DNA from: CALCKU01 sp964534845
GTDB taxonomy: Bacteria > Pseudomonadota > Alphaproteobacteria > Caulobacterales > Maricaulaceae
NCBI GenBank assembly: GCA_964534845.1
Contig: CAZHPV010000006.1
Span: 13,590-77,589 of the forward strand
Reading direction: 5' to 3'
DNA length: 64,000 nt
Of this stretch, positions 18,085 to 27,374 are shown piece by piece. Within the stretch, counting starts at the first letter, position 1. Each line of letters begins with the position of its first letter. Position numbers and translations under genes: made by a program. Under the pieces are notes generated by a model. That model did not search any database. It was not told where the DNA came from and worked only from the letters and a program-made list of their open reading frames with translations.

Positions 18085-18840
18085 ATGTCAGATAAAAACC
18101 ATCTTATGCGCCGCAATATTCTTATAGGGATGGGGGCTGCGCTTACCTTACCGGCTTGCGAAACGCTTGATCCGGCTGTAATTGACGGCATTTTAGGCGG
18201 CCCATCGGGGGCCGGATTTGGCTTGAGCCAAGCTGATGCGGATTTGGGTATACGCACCGCCCTTAATAACGGGGTAAGCTCGGCTATTGGCACGATCGGG
18301 GTTCTTGACGGGTTTTGGCGCAATGATCTGATTAAAATAGCGCTGCCCAACCAGATGCAAGGCTTGCAAAATACGTTCACACGATTTGGGGCCGGGGGAT
18401 TGTTTGATGAGTTACACCAATCGCTAAACCGCGGGGCTGAAAAGGCGGTGCCCGTAGCAAAGGACATATTTGTCGGTGCGATCAGCCAGATGAGTATTCA
18501 GGACGCTATCGCGATTGTGCGGGGGCCTAATACGGCCGCAACTGATTTCCTAAAATCTGCGACCCAGTCAAAACTTGTGCAATCTTTCACGCCGATTATG
18601 GAAGACGCCCTTGGCCAAACGGGAGCAATCAGACTTGTCGGACAGCTCGAGCAAGCTATGGCGACTTTTCCTGTGCAAACAGGATTGTCTAATATCAAAG
18701 GGGATTTGATTACGCACGGCGTGAGTAAAGGCCTGGACGGTATGTTCTATTATATTGGCGAGGAAGAAAAAGCGATCCGCGCCAATCCTGCCCAGCGTAC
18801 AAGTGAAATACTCCGCCGTGTTTTCGGCGCGACTATATAA
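18085..18840 (+). CDS. DUF4197 domain lipoprotein
   Basis: A 251-residue protein with a short signal peptide and lipobox LPAC (Cys about 24), then a DUF4197 domain: LSQADADLGIRTALNNGVSSA, GFWRNDLIKIALPN, NRGAEKAVPVAKDIF and AIVRGPNTAATDFL are typical family segments. Function unknown; proteins of this family are secreted or envelope-bound. The frame is open upstream to 17977, but the ATG at 18085 has a textbook AAAGGAG site and gives a proper signal peptide. Confidence 0.85.
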   Translation: MSDKNHLMRRNILIGMGAALTLPACETLDPAVIDGILGGPSGAGFGLSQADADLGIRTALNNGVSSAIGTIGVLDGFWRNDLIKIALPNQMQGLQNTFTRFGAGGLFDELHQSLNRGAEKAVPVAKDIFVGAISQMSIQDAIAIVRGPNTAATDFLKSATQSKLVQSFTPIMEDALGQTGAIRLVGQLEQAMATFPVQTGLSNIKGDLITHGVSKGLDGMFYYIGEEEKAIRANPAQRTSEILRRVFGATI

Positions 18841-18921
18841 GTCCGAGCGGCTCTGTTTATATAGCTGACTTCCGTTACCTTGACTTGGCGTTACAGCATT
18901 ACCTGAACCCCGTTTAGAACA

Positions 18922-19479
18922 TTAGACGCGTTCCAGTTTATTATATGGTTTATCAGGCAATTGAATTTTTATTAAATCACTTGTTTTAATAATCCCGCCC
19001 GATATCACGATGCCCATGACACCTGATTTTCTGATTAACTCTCCTTTAGGCGTTTTATCTAACACAGCACTAAGAAGACCTTTTTGATAGTCATCGAGTT
19101 GTTTACATGGGTTTCTTAATCCCGTGATTTGGATGACGGCTTTATCACCAATATAGAGCAAGCTATCGCGAGGCAATCCGAGTATATCTATGCCTTTTGT
19201 TGTGATGTTTTCGCCCATAACTCCCGGGCCAACTCGAAAGCCTTGTTCAATAAGGGCATCGTGGAGTTCGCTGTGTATGAGGTGGACTTGTCGAAGGTTG
19301 GGTTGTGAGGGGTCTACAGCCACTCTAGACCTGTGCTTTACCGTTTTTCCTGAATGTGCGTCACCCTCAACGCCTTGACCTTCTATCAGATGAATTGAAG
19401 CACAAGGCGCTTTTGAGAAAGAATGTGTACTACTCTTACTCACAGCAATCACATGCGCTTTTTGCAAAATTTGAACCAT
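18922..19479 (-). CDS. MOSC domain-containing protein
   Basis: A 185-residue MOSC (Mo-cofactor sulfurase C-terminal) protein, a family that handles sulfur transfer or molybdenum-cofactor-linked reductions. Seen: EGQGVEGDAHSGKTVKHRS, QVHLIHSEL, PGVMGENITTKGIDI, LPRDSLLYIG and ITGLRNPCKQLDDY, whose Cys is the conserved sulfur-carrying residue. A TTG 15 bp upstream is possible, but the ATG at 19479 has AGG about 9 bp away. No molybdenum-enzyme gene is nearby, and the convergent DUF4197 gene is unrelated. Confidence 0.85.
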   Translation of the reverse strand: MVQILQKAHVIAVSKSSTHSFSKAPCASIHLIEGQGVEGDAHSGKTVKHRSRVAVDPSQPNLRQVHLIHSELHDALIEQGFRVGPGVMGENITTKGIDILGLPRDSLLYIGDKAVIQITGLRNPCKQLDDYQKGLLSAVLDKTPKGELIRKSGVMGIVISGGIIKTSDLIKIQLPDKPYNKLERV

Positions 19480-19687
19480 GCTAAACCTGCCCAAGCCTAG
19501 TTCTAATTGCTTATTTCATTTTTGTCTAATCACGCGCTCATATAGTCAGCGAATGGTAGAACGCGCTGTTGCGCAAGAAAGTCTGTCGGGCCAGTTTGAA
19601 TGGCACCAGTAATATGCCGTAATTTCTCTATAGTAGGCATTTAGGAATTTTACTTGATAGGCGGGGGTTTTAAGGCTTAGCTGGGCC

Positions 19688-20869
19688 ATGGCCAAGATTA
19701 TTCCATTAAAAGGCTTTAAGGTCGTCGAGATGTCCAATATGGTGACGGCCTCGCTATCCTCAATGATGTTGGCCCAGCAGGGCGCGGATGTGGTAAAAGT
19801 CGAACCTCTGGGTATTGGGGATAAATTACGTCATTTCGGGTCGCAGAAAAAAGGGATTTCTGGCGCCTTTAATAATTGCAACCGCGGAAAGAAGGGTCTT
19901 GCAATTAATCTGAAAGACCCGCGCGGTGTGGACGCCGTCCGAAAGCTGATTTTGGATGCCGATATTCTTATTCATAATTACCGTCCCGGCGTAATGTCCA
20001 AATTAGGGCTCGGCTCTAAGGCGGTGCGGTCTGCCAAACCTGAGCTTATCGTCTGCTCCCTTACTGGTTTTGGCCGCATGGGCCCGTTAAAAGACGCGCC
20101 TGCTTTGGACCATGTCATTCAGGCCATGTCCGGATTTACGGATGTTCAGGGACATGAAAGCCATAAAGACTATGTGCGCATGTTGATCTGCGATAAAGTG
20201 ACCGCCTATACCGCTGCGCAAGCGGTTACCAGTGCCATTGTTCACCGCCTGCGCACAGGCGAAGGGCAGCATATTGATATTTCCATGCTGGCGGCAAGCT
20301 TGGCCTTTTTATGGCCTGACGGTATGATGCATGAGACATTGCAGGCCGATGATGTTGTAAATCTCGCACCGGCCTCGGCCTATTACCAAACCTTTAAAAC
20401 CGAAGACGGCATGATTGCCGCCGCGCCCTTTGGTGATCCGGAGTGGAACGCGGTTTTTAAAATTTTAAACCGGCCAGACCTCGCCGCTAACCCGAAATAT
20501 AACACGCTATTGGGTCGGGCGCAGAATATCACCGACCTGTTTGCTGAGCTTGATAAGATAAAGTTCGAGATGAGCTGTGAAGAAGCCTTAACGGTCTTAC
20601 GAGAGGCAGATGTTGCTTGCGCGCCCTGTTTGTCGCTCGATCAATTACCCCGTCATGAACAGATCAAGGCCATTGGCGCTATTGAAACACAGATACATCC
20701 GCATTTGGGTCCGTTGCAAATGGCTGCAGCGCCCGTCTGGTTCGGGGGTGAGCCGCAAAACCCTTTGGGGCCTTCGCCTTTGCTTGGGGAGCACACGGAG
20801 TCCGTTTTGCGTGCGCTGGGCTATAAGCCCGGGGTCTTAAAAGATATGCGCGAGGCTGGTATAATTTAA
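19688..20869 (+). CDS. CaiB/BaiF family (class III) CoA-transferase
   Basis: A 393-residue class III CoA-transferase or racemase. The Rossmann-like N-terminal part starts with PLKGFKVVEMSNMVTA, with QQGADVVKVEPLGIGDKLR (CoA-binding region), NCNRGKKGLAINLKDPRG and the catalytic aspartate in PALDHVIQAMSG (about residue 139). Substrate cannot be inferred; such enzymes move CoA between organic acids or racemise 2-methylacyl-CoA. It has no obvious catabolic partner genes nearby. Confidence 0.88.
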   Translation: MAKIIPLKGFKVVEMSNMVTASLSSMMLAQQGADVVKVEPLGIGDKLRHFGSQKKGISGAFNNCNRGKKGLAINLKDPRGVDAVRKLILDADILIHNYRPGVMSKLGLGSKAVRSAKPELIVCSLTGFGRMGPLKDAPALDHVIQAMSGFTDVQGHESHKDYVRMLICDKVTAYTAAQAVTSAIVHRLRTGEGQHIDISMLAASLAFLWPDGMMHETLQADDVVNLAPASAYYQTFKTEDGMIAAAPFGDPEWNAVFKILNRPDLAANPKYNTLLGRAQNITDLFAELDKIKFEMSCEEALTVLREADVACAPCLSLDQLPRHEQIKAIGAIETQIHPHLGPLQMAAAPVWFGGEPQNPLGPSPLLGEHTESVLRALGYKPGVLKDMREAGII

Positions 20870-20905
20870 GGCACACATCTTTAATAATGTAGGGAGAGTG
20901 AGATT

Positions 20906-21613
20906 ATGTTTGCGGGACATTACGGACCGGCGGTTTGGGACACACAGCGCGGGACAAGCGAGCCGCTTATCAAAGTTTGGCAAGGCTTTCTAGCCGTGCA
21001 AGCTATGGATATTTTATGCGGCATACTGATAATTTTAGGGATCGAAGGCAATGCCGATATGGTCAATGGTGTGCCGTTATTTCATATTCCGTGGTCACAT
21101 TCTCTTCTGACCTCGCTCTTGCTTGCCGTCTGTGTGGGGGCACTATTTCGGATGTTAAGACCACAGGCAGGTGCCCGTGGTTTCTGGGTGATTGCGGGTC
21201 TTGTCTTTTCGCACTGGGTACTGGATTTAATCGTTCACCGTCCTGATTTGGCTCTCTTTCCGGGAAGTGACATTATGATGGGATTTGGTCTTTGGGATTT
21301 GCCCGTACTGGCTTTTGTCTTGGAAATGGCCTTATTGGCTGCAGGTCTGGCCTTTTGGCAGAAAGTCACAATCGCTAAGTCGAAAGCCTATAATATAGCG
21401 ATTTGGGCGGCATTTGTTTTTATTGGTATCATTCATGCGGTTTTTGTTTTCTTACCTGGACTACAGGTCAAGCAGGGTACATTTAATCCCGCAGACACAC
21501 CGCAAGGCCCAATTGCAGGCGTCTTGTTTCTGGTGACGTTTTTATCCGTGGCGGGGATTATCGCGCTGATTGAGCGCGGCCGGCCTTCGAAATATCAAGC
21601 GGAGAATAAATGA
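20906..21613 (+). CDS. Membrane protein resembling the DUF457/YdjM-type family
   Basis: A 235-residue inner-membrane protein with about six hydrophobic segments. The start MFAGHYGPA and the motifs PWSHSLL and FSHWVLDLIVHRPDL place conserved His and Asp residues as in membrane-bound metal-dependent hydrolase-like proteins. Substrate unknown. GGGAG precedes the ATG. The stop overlaps the start of the next gene by 4 bp (ATGA), so the two are translated together. Confidence 0.75.
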   Translation: MFAGHYGPAVWDTQRGTSEPLIKVWQGFLAVQAMDILCGILIILGIEGNADMVNGVPLFHIPWSHSLLTSLLLAVCVGALFRMLRPQAGARGFWVIAGLVFSHWVLDLIVHRPDLALFPGSDIMMGFGLWDLPVLAFVLEMALLAAGLAFWQKVTIAKSKAYNIAIWAAFVFIGIIHAVFVFLPGLQVKQGTFNPADTPQGPIAGVLFLVTFLSVAGIIALIERGRPSKYQAENK

Positions 21614-22410
21614 GACCTTTGCGCTTTTGGGGCCTCTATGTTTTATGGTTTAGCCTCTTGTCACTCTTGGGGGCTAACGGACAGGCGCAAAGCCTAAATG
21701 GAGAGCGCGCACAACCGCCCGCTTTGCAGTCAAACCCTTTGCAGACAGGTGCTTTCACAAAAGAGGTGCGATTAGCAGATATAGTCGCCGCTCAAGACCT
21801 TGCCGGAATGGCCCATATTTACGCGGCTGAGCAGAGTCTGCTTTGGCACATATATGTGCCGCCGGACTATACACCGACAAAACCCGCAGGCTTATTTGTT
21901 TATATCAGCCCGTCAACAAAAGCGGATCCACCCCGCCCGTGGCGAAGCGTTTTAGCCAAGAAAAATTATATATATGTCAGTGCGGGCAGGGCTGGCAATA
22001 AAGTGCCAGCCAATCAACGTATCTTAAATGCGCTTCTGGCGGTGCAATATATGAATGCAAACTACGCGCTCGATGAGAGCCGTACGCTTATATCGGGTTT
22101 TTCGGGCGGGGCGCGGATTGCCTCGATTATTGTCGAGAGCGCGCCGGGTATTTTTGAAGAGGCGGTTTTGATGGGCGGAGCGATTAAATCACAAACCTCG
22201 CTTGAAGCCTTAGGGCAAAAACTGGAGGGCGGAGCCTATGTCTTTATTACGGGCCGAAAAGATCAGGCGCGGGATGAAATGAAAGCAAGTTACGCACAGT
22301 ATAAAAAAGCGGGCCTTACGCGACTTAAATTTATTGATGAGCGCAATATAGGCCATGAGCTGCCCAAATCCAGAATCCTCAGGCGGGCCTTGGACTTTTT
22401 ATCGTTTTAA
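21610..22410 (+). CDS. Secreted alpha/beta hydrolase (esterase-like)
   Basis: A 266-residue protein with a signal peptide (1-27, AxA-like cleavage after GQA) and a hydrolase fold. A nucleophile elbow GFSGG (Ser165), Asp218 and His249 fall in the order and spacing of a Ser-Asp-His triad, as in small PHB-depolymerase-like esterases. Likely periplasmic or secreted; substrate unknown. Coupled by 4-bp overlap to the membrane protein upstream. Confidence 0.75.
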   Translation: MRPLRFWGLYVLWFSLLSLLGANGQAQSLNGERAQPPALQSNPLQTGAFTKEVRLADIVAAQDLAGMAHIYAAEQSLLWHIYVPPDYTPTKPAGLFVYISPSTKADPPRPWRSVLAKKNYIYVSAGRAGNKVPANQRILNALLAVQYMNANYALDESRTLISGFSGGARIASIIVESAPGIFEEAVLMGGAIKSQTSLEALGQKLEGGAYVFITGRKDQARDEMKASYAQYKKAGLTRLKFIDERNIGHELPKSRILRRALDFLSF

Positions 22411-22428
22411 GCTGTGCCCGTGCGAGAC

Positions 22429-23763
22429 TTAATCATCCTTTTTATCACGGCGTGATGTTTTCTGGCGGTAGCTGCGGCCTGTCATAACCGCATCCTTGCC
22501 AAATTTTTCGCGGGCCTTGTCGGTGGCGCGCTCTGCCACACCACGTTTAAAGGCGGATGGGTCGAGCAGATCGCCGCTATCGCCTACCGGCACGGATAGA
22601 TCGGATATACCCACACCGATGAGCCTAAAGCGCCTCCCATTGGCCTCTTTTTCCAGCAAGGGTTCGCAAGCCTTAAAGATGACATCAGCGAGCTGGACGG
22701 GTTGGGCCAATGTACGCCTGCGTGTCACGGTCTCGAAATAATTGGTCTTTAGTTTTAAGGTAACCACGCGTCCAGCGAGATTTTTAGCCTTAGAGCGATC
22801 AGCTGTTTTCACACAAATCATCCAAAGCCGGTCTTTAAGCGTTTCAAGATCGGAAATATCTTTATTAAAGGTCGTTTCCGCCGATACGCTTTTGCGCTCA
22901 CTTGATGGATTTACCGCTCGGCTATCCTCGGCTCTTGCCAGTCGGGCAAGATGCAAGCCCATATCGCCAAACTGTTTGGCCATTTCTTTGTCTGTGCGTT
23001 TACGAACGTCTGCTATAGTTTGAATACCGGCTTTGTTGAGCGAGCGAGTAAAGGCCGGACCCACCCCGTAAATAAAACTAACAGGTTTCGGGGCAAGGAA
23101 ATCAAGCGCCTCGTTACGCCCTATGACAGCGAAGCCTTGGGGCTTATCCAGATCAGAGGCGGTTTTGGCCAGAAATTTATTATAGCTCAAGCCGATAGAC
23201 ACGGTTACACCCACCTCGGACAGAATTTTGTTTTGCAAATCTATAAGTTGTTGGGCAGGGGTTTTCCCGGTCAGGCGTTCTGTGCCGGAGAGGTCCAAAA
23301 AGGCCTCATCTATCGAGAGGGGTTCGACGAGCGGGGTGAGGGTTTTCATCATCGCCTTTATACGCGCGCCTTCATGGGCATATTTTGCCATATCACCGCT
23401 TATTACAACCGCTTGCGGGCAGGCTTTCAAGGCTTTGAACATGGGCATAGCTGAGCGCACACCGTAAATGCGGGCATGGTAACACGCAGCGGAGACGACA
23501 CCGCGCGTACCGCCGCCGACAATAACAGGCTTGTCAGATAGTTCCGGGTTATCCCGTTTTTCAACCGAGCAGTAAAAGGCATCGCAATCGACATGAGCGA
23601 TGCTGAGCGTCGCGAGTTCTCTATGGGTAATAAATTGCCGTCCCCCGCATGTTTGGCAAAGGGTAGGCTCCACTTCCTCTGAGCCGCAGCTTCGGCAGTA
23701 AGTCGTGAGCCGTGTTTTGCCTGACTGGGGGGCGTTATTATCTATGTCGTCAACCTGTCCCAA
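22429..23763 (-). CDS. dinB: DNA polymerase IV with N-terminal zinc-finger-like motif
   Basis: A 444-residue Y-family translesion polymerase. An N-terminal CxxC...CxxC pair (CRSC and CQTC, about residues 23-39) precedes the palm motif AHVDCDAFYCSVE and the catalytic LSIDEAFLDLSG; the little-finger domain ends at about 400. The usual QLxLF clamp-binding motif is not evident (the region reads GDSGDLLDP). The finger is typical of an alphaproteobacterial DinB group. The start is TTG with poor ribosome site; no better in-frame start keeps the finger. A LexA-type box sits 22 bp upstream of the start. Confidence 0.92.
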   Translation of the reverse strand: MGQVDDIDNNAPQSGKTRLTTYCRSCGSEEVEPTLCQTCGGRQFITHRELATLSIAHVDCDAFYCSVEKRDNPELSDKPVIVGGGTRGVVSAACYHARIYGVRSAMPMFKALKACPQAVVISGDMAKYAHEGARIKAMMKTLTPLVEPLSIDEAFLDLSGTERLTGKTPAQQLIDLQNKILSEVGVTVSIGLSYNKFLAKTASDLDKPQGFAVIGRNEALDFLAPKPVSFIYGVGPAFTRSLNKAGIQTIADVRKRTDKEMAKQFGDMGLHLARLARAEDSRAVNPSSERKSVSAETTFNKDISDLETLKDRLWMICVKTADRSKAKNLAGRVVTLKLKTNYFETVTRRRTLAQPVQLADVIFKACEPLLEKEANGRRFRLIGVGISDLSVPVGDSGDLLDPSAFKRGVAERATDKAREKFGKDAVMTGRSYRQKTSRRDKKDD

Positions 23764-23784
23764 GCTTTTACATCTTTTTAAATC

Positions 23785-23799
23785 GTTCCTGATATGTTC
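23785..23799. promoter_or_regulatory. LexA (SOS) box upstream of dinB
   Basis: GTTC at 23785-23788, seven bases, GTTC at 23796-23799: an exact match to the alphaproteobacterial LexA operator GTTC-N7-GTTC. It lies 22-36 bp before the dinB start, where LexA would block transcription. Confidence 0.8.
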
Positions 23800-23823
23800 T
23801 GGATGATACCCTATGGATCATGG

Positions 23824-23839
23824 TTAATCTACTCCTAAC
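23824..23839 (+). promoter_or_regulatory. Near-consensus CtrA box upstream of divK
   Basis: TTAA-N7-CTAAC, one mismatch from the CtrA site TTAA-N7-TTAAC, about 95 bp before divK. In Caulobacter the divK promoter is activated by CtrA, so the match is in a meaningful place, although such AT-rich sites also arise by chance. Confidence 0.45.
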
Positions 23840-23933
23840 GCTCAGGATACGGTTGATTAAGGATATTCGTGTTATGTTAGGGGCATAAATAAAGTGACGC
23901 AGTCAATGAACTGCAAAAAGGTGAAATGGGAAT

Positions 23934-24317
23934 ATGTTACAGATCATGCCGAAAAAAGTCCTGATAGTTGAAGATAACGAATTGAACATGAGATTGTTCT
24001 CCGATCTTCTTGAGGCGCATGGATATGAGACCTTTCAGACCCGTGAAGGGCTTAAAGCCATTGAGATGGCCCGTAAATACGAGCCCGACCTTATCATTAT
24101 GGATATTCAATTACCTGAAGTGTCTGGTCTGGAAGTCACAAAATGGCTCAAGGACGATATAAAACTAGCCAAAATTCCGGTCGTAGCCGTGACGGCCTTT
24201 GCCATGAAGGGCGATGAAAAACGTATTCGCGACGGCGGGTGTGAAGCTTATATTGCAAAGCCGATAACAGTGTCCTCTTTTCTCTCAACTGTGAGAAAAT
24301 TTGTAGAGGTTGACTAG
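23934..24317 (+). CDS. divK: Cell-cycle response regulator DivK
   Basis: A 127-residue single-domain receiver, nearly the Caulobacter sequence in its core ([50 protein letters not shown]). Phosphoacceptor is Asp57 here. DivK is phosphorylated by DivJ and PleC at the poles and acts through DivL to shut off CtrA. An ATG four codons later (23946) would match the Caulobacter N-terminus and put the Asp at position 53, but it lacks a ribosome site. pleD follows 2 bp after the stop. Confidence 0.95.
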   Translation: MLQIMPKKVLIVEDNELNMRLFSDLLEAHGYETFQTREGLKAIEMARKYEPDLIIMDIQLPEVSGLEVTKWLKDDIKLAKIPVVAVTAFAMKGDEKRIRDGGCEAYIAKPITVSSFLSTVRKFVEVD

Positions 24318-24319
24318 CT

Positions 24320-25681
24320 ATGAGCGCGCGTATTTTAGTCGTCGATGATCTTGCGCCTAATCGAAACCTATTAGAAGTTAAGTTATCCGCCGAATATTAT
24401 GATGTTTTAACGGCGTCTAATGGTTATGATGCCTTAAAAATTACGGAAACCGAAAAGCTCGACCTGATCTTAATGGATGCGATGATGCCGGGTTTGAACG
24501 GGTTCGAGACGTGTAAATTACTCAAGTCAAATCCCAATACCTGGCATATCCCTGTTGTTATGGTAACAGCATTGGAAGAAACCAAGGACAGAATTCGAGG
24601 CCTAGAGGCGGGAGCTGATGATTTTGCGACTAAGCCGATTGATGATTTTAATCTTATGGCGCGTGTCAGATCACTATTGCGCTTAAAAATGGTCACAGAC
24701 CAGCTTTTGATACATTCCCAGCAATCCGTTGCTGAGGCGCGTCCGCTCTTTGATAATATTAAGTGTGAAAACGCCCATATCGTGCTGGTTGAAGATGAGG
24801 AAACGCGCGCTCGTAAAATTACTGGCCCGCTGGAAATGCGCCATAAGGTAACGATCGAAGCGGATCCCGCAAAAGTTCTTAAAAAACTGGCAAGCGGTGC
24901 AGATCTGATAATTGTGAGTTTGGTGTCCAAAAACTTCGATGGTTTGAAATTGTGCGCAGCGCTACGCTCACGCGAGCAAACACGGGATATCCCCTTACTT
25001 GTTATCGGTGACCAAGAGGACGAAACCCGCATGGTGCGGGCTTATGATTTGGGTGTTAATGACACATTGATGCGCCCCATAGAATCTCAGGAATTACTGG
25101 CGCGTACCTCAACACAAATCCGGCGCAAATTTTACGCGGATAATTTACGCGAAAACTTTAATCAAAATTTGGAAATGGTAGTGACCGACCCTTTAACGGG
25201 TTTGGGCAATCGCCGTTATTTTGACCGGTCTATCGAGCCTATGTTTAAAGCCTTGGAAGATCACAATGAGCCGTTTTCGATAATGGTTTTCGATATTGAC
25301 CACTTCAAAAGGGTCAATGATATTCTCGGGCATGATATGGGCGACCAGATTTTGCGTGAAGTTGCCGCAAGATTGGCGACAAATATGCGCGCACAAGATA
25401 TCGTGAGCCGTTATGGCGGCGAAGAATTTATGGTCGCCATGCCGGGTACAAAACAATCTGAGGCGCTTAAGGCGGCGGATAGGATGCGGGCCTTGATTGG
25501 GGGCACGCCGATTTATCTGGACGGACAAGCCTTGCATGTCACGACAAGTGTAGGTGTTGCCGAAATCTTGAAGGACGAGAAATTACGTGATGTATTCAAA
25601 CGGGCCGATGCCGCGCTTTATAAAGCCAAGCTTGAAGGGCGCAATAAGGCCATGATGGCAAGCCCAAAAAAAGCCGCATAA
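24320..25681 (+). CDS. pleD: Response regulator/diguanylate cyclase PleD
   Basis: A 453-residue protein with receiver (1-120, Asp53), degenerate receiver (about 150-275) and GGDEF domain. The active loop is GGEEF (366-370) and the product-inhibition I-site RAQD (357-360) is intact, so it should make c-di-GMP with feedback control when phosphorylated. In Caulobacter PleD drives the swarmer-to-stalked transition. Expressed as an operon with divK (2-bp gap). Confidence 0.96.
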   Translation: MSARILVVDDLAPNRNLLEVKLSAEYYDVLTASNGYDALKITETEKLDLILMDAMMPGLNGFETCKLLKSNPNTWHIPVVMVTALEETKDRIRGLEAGADDFATKPIDDFNLMARVRSLLRLKMVTDQLLIHSQQSVAEARPLFDNIKCENAHIVLVEDEETRARKITGPLEMRHKVTIEADPAKVLKKLASGADLIIVSLVSKNFDGLKLCAALRSREQTRDIPLLVIGDQEDETRMVRAYDLGVNDTLMRPIESQELLARTSTQIRRKFYADNLRENFNQNLEMVVTDPLTGLGNRRYFDRSIEPMFKALEDHNEPFSIMVFDIDHFKRVNDILGHDMGDQILREVAARLATNMRAQDIVSRYGGEEFMVAMPGTKQSEALKAADRMRALIGGTPIYLDGQALHVTTSVGVAEILKDEKLRDVFKRADAALYKAKLEGRNKAMMASPKKAA

Positions 25682-25688
25682 GCGGCTT
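25665..25688 (-). terminator. Terminator of rpmG, embedded in the 3' end of pleD
   Basis: A 7-bp stem (AAGCCGC 25671-25677, GCGGCTT 25682-25688) with a 4-nt loop. Read on the minus strand it is followed by seven T (complement of A at 25666-25672). It overlaps the last codons and stop codon of pleD and lies 35 bp after the rpmG stop. Confidence 0.75.
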
Positions 25689-25722
25689 GGTTTCGGTAAC
25701 GTCTATCTAGAAAGCCCGCGCT

Positions 25723-25890
25723 TTATTTTATTTTACCTTCTTTGAACTCAACATGCTTGCGAGCAATCGGGTCATATTTACGCTTGACCATTTTCTCGGT
25801 CATTGTGCGTGAATTTTTTTTCGTGACGTAGAAATATCCAGTCCCTGCGGTCGAGTTGAGACGGATTTTAGTAGTTGTTGGCTTCGCCAT
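25723..25890 (-). CDS. rpmG: 50S ribosomal protein L33
   Basis: A 55-residue basic protein, [20 protein letters not shown] at its start and [18 protein letters not shown] at its end, the standard L33 sequence. It lacks the CxxC pairs of zinc-binding L33, so it is the zinc-independent form usual in Alphaproteobacteria. The gene is convergent with pleD and has its own promoter 37 bp upstream and terminator. Confidence 0.96.
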   Translation of the reverse strand: MAKPTTTKIRLNSTAGTGYFYVTKKNSRTMTEKMVKRKYDPIARKHVEFKEGKIK

Positions 25891-25926
25891 AACGGAACGC
25901 CTTTCATAGTCAAAATTTAAGCGCGG

Positions 25927-25954
25927 AACATAGCCATAAGCTTGCCGATGTCAA
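25927..25954 (-). promoter_or_regulatory. Sigma-70 promoter of rpmG
   Basis: On the minus strand a consensus -35 TTGACA (25954-25949), 16-bp spacer and -10 TATGTT (25932-25927), with the ATG 37 bp further on. Confidence 0.65.
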
Positions 25955-26124
25955 TAGCGATATTTTTACGAAAAAGGGTGTGCGGCGCTTATCTTAAAGC
26001 GTGAAGATTTAATTCTCACTAGATAAATTTTTAATGCTGGTAAAAAAAGGTTTGAGTTTATGGGCAAATGGGTAAAATAATGCCGATAGAAAGATTATGC
26101 CATAATGGTGAATAGGGAAAAGAT

Positions 26125-27234
26125 ATGAAAACGCGCGCAGCAGTCGCTTTTGAAGCCAAGAAACCTTTGGAAATTGTCGAACTAGACCTTGACGGGCCAA
26201 AAGACGGGGAAGTTCTGGTGGAAATAATGGCCACAGGTATTTGTCACACAGATGCTTATACATTGGACGGGTTTGACAGTGAGGGGCTCTTTCCCAGTAT
26301 TTTAGGCCATGAGGGTGCGGGAATAGTGCGCGAGGTTGGCAAGGGTGTAAGCAGTGTTACGCCCGGAGATCATGTTATCCCGCTTTACACACCGGAATGT
26401 CGCCAGTGTAAATCCTGTCTGTCGGGGAAAACCAATTTATGTACAGCCATTCGGGCCACGCAAGGCAAAGGCTTAATGCCTGACGGGACATCGCGCTTTA
26501 GCTATAAAGGTCAGACTATCTATCATTATATGGGCTGCTCAACCTTTTCCAACTTTACAGTTCTGCCGGAAATTGCGGTCGCGAAAATTCGTGATGATGC
26601 GCCCTTTAATACAAGCTGTTATATTGGTTGCGGCGTAACAACGGGAATAGGCGCTGTGACGAACACGGCCAAAGTTCAGGCGGGTGATAATGTGATTGTT
26701 TTTGGTCTTGGCGGTATTGGGCTCAATGTGCTTCAGGCTGCGAAAATGGTGGGCGCCAGTAAAATAATCGGTGTTGATATAAACAATTCCAAAAAATCCT
26801 GGGGAGAAAAATTCGGCATGACAGATTTCGTCAATCCCAATGAGATTGACGGCGATATTGTCGAACATCTTGTCGGTCTGACAGATGGCGGGGCGGATTT
26901 CACATTTGATTGTACCGGCAATACGATTGTTATGCGACAGGCCCTAGAAGCATGTCATCGCGGCTGGGGCGTGTCTGTGGTGATTGGCGTCGCGGAAGCG
27001 GGTAAAGAGATAGCAACACGTCCTTTTCAGCTTGTTACCGGACGTGTGTGGAAAGGCACGGCTTTTGGCGGCGCGAAAGGCCGCACAGATGTGCCTAAAA
27101 TTGTAGATTGGTACATGAACGGTAAAATTCAGATCGACCCGATGATAACCCATACGTTAAGTTTAGACGAGATCAATAAGGGTTTTGACCTCATGCATGA
27201 GGGGAAATCTATTCGGAGTGTCGTCGTCTATTAG
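26125..27234 (+). CDS. frmA: S-(hydroxymethyl)glutathione dehydrogenase (class III alcohol dehydrogenase)
   Basis: A 369-residue zinc, NAD-dependent medium-chain dehydrogenase that oxidises the glutathione-formaldehyde adduct. Catalytic zinc ligands Cys40 (TGICHTDAY) and His62-Glu63 (GHEGAG), structural zinc cysteines C92, C95, C98 and C106, and the GLGGIGLNV nucleotide site are all present; [12 protein letters not shown] is typical of class III. The usual partner S-formylglutathione hydrolase is not adjacent. It is transcribed alone, divergent from rpmG. Confidence 0.94.
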   Translation: MKTRAAVAFEAKKPLEIVELDLDGPKDGEVLVEIMATGICHTDAYTLDGFDSEGLFPSILGHEGAGIVREVGKGVSSVTPGDHVIPLYTPECRQCKSCLSGKTNLCTAIRATQGKGLMPDGTSRFSYKGQTIYHYMGCSTFSNFTVLPEIAVAKIRDDAPFNTSCYIGCGVTTGIGAVTNTAKVQAGDNVIVFGLGGIGLNVLQAAKMVGASKIIGVDINNSKKSWGEKFGMTDFVNPNEIDGDIVEHLVGLTDGGADFTFDCTGNTIVMRQALEACHRGWGVSVVIGVAEAGKEIATRPFQLVTGRVWKGTAFGGAKGRTDVPKIVDWYMNGKIQIDPMITHTLSLDEINKGFDLMHEGKSIRSVVVY

Positions 27235-27374
27235 GTCACATTTAGGCTCGACATTTTTACGAAATTAATTGGCTGACAAAAAGCTAAGCGCCAATTTCTT
27301 AAACCTTCTTAAAGATTTAAACCCGTAATTAGATGTTGGGGAAATGGGGCGTGCGCTTTAACGGAGGGGTCAAA

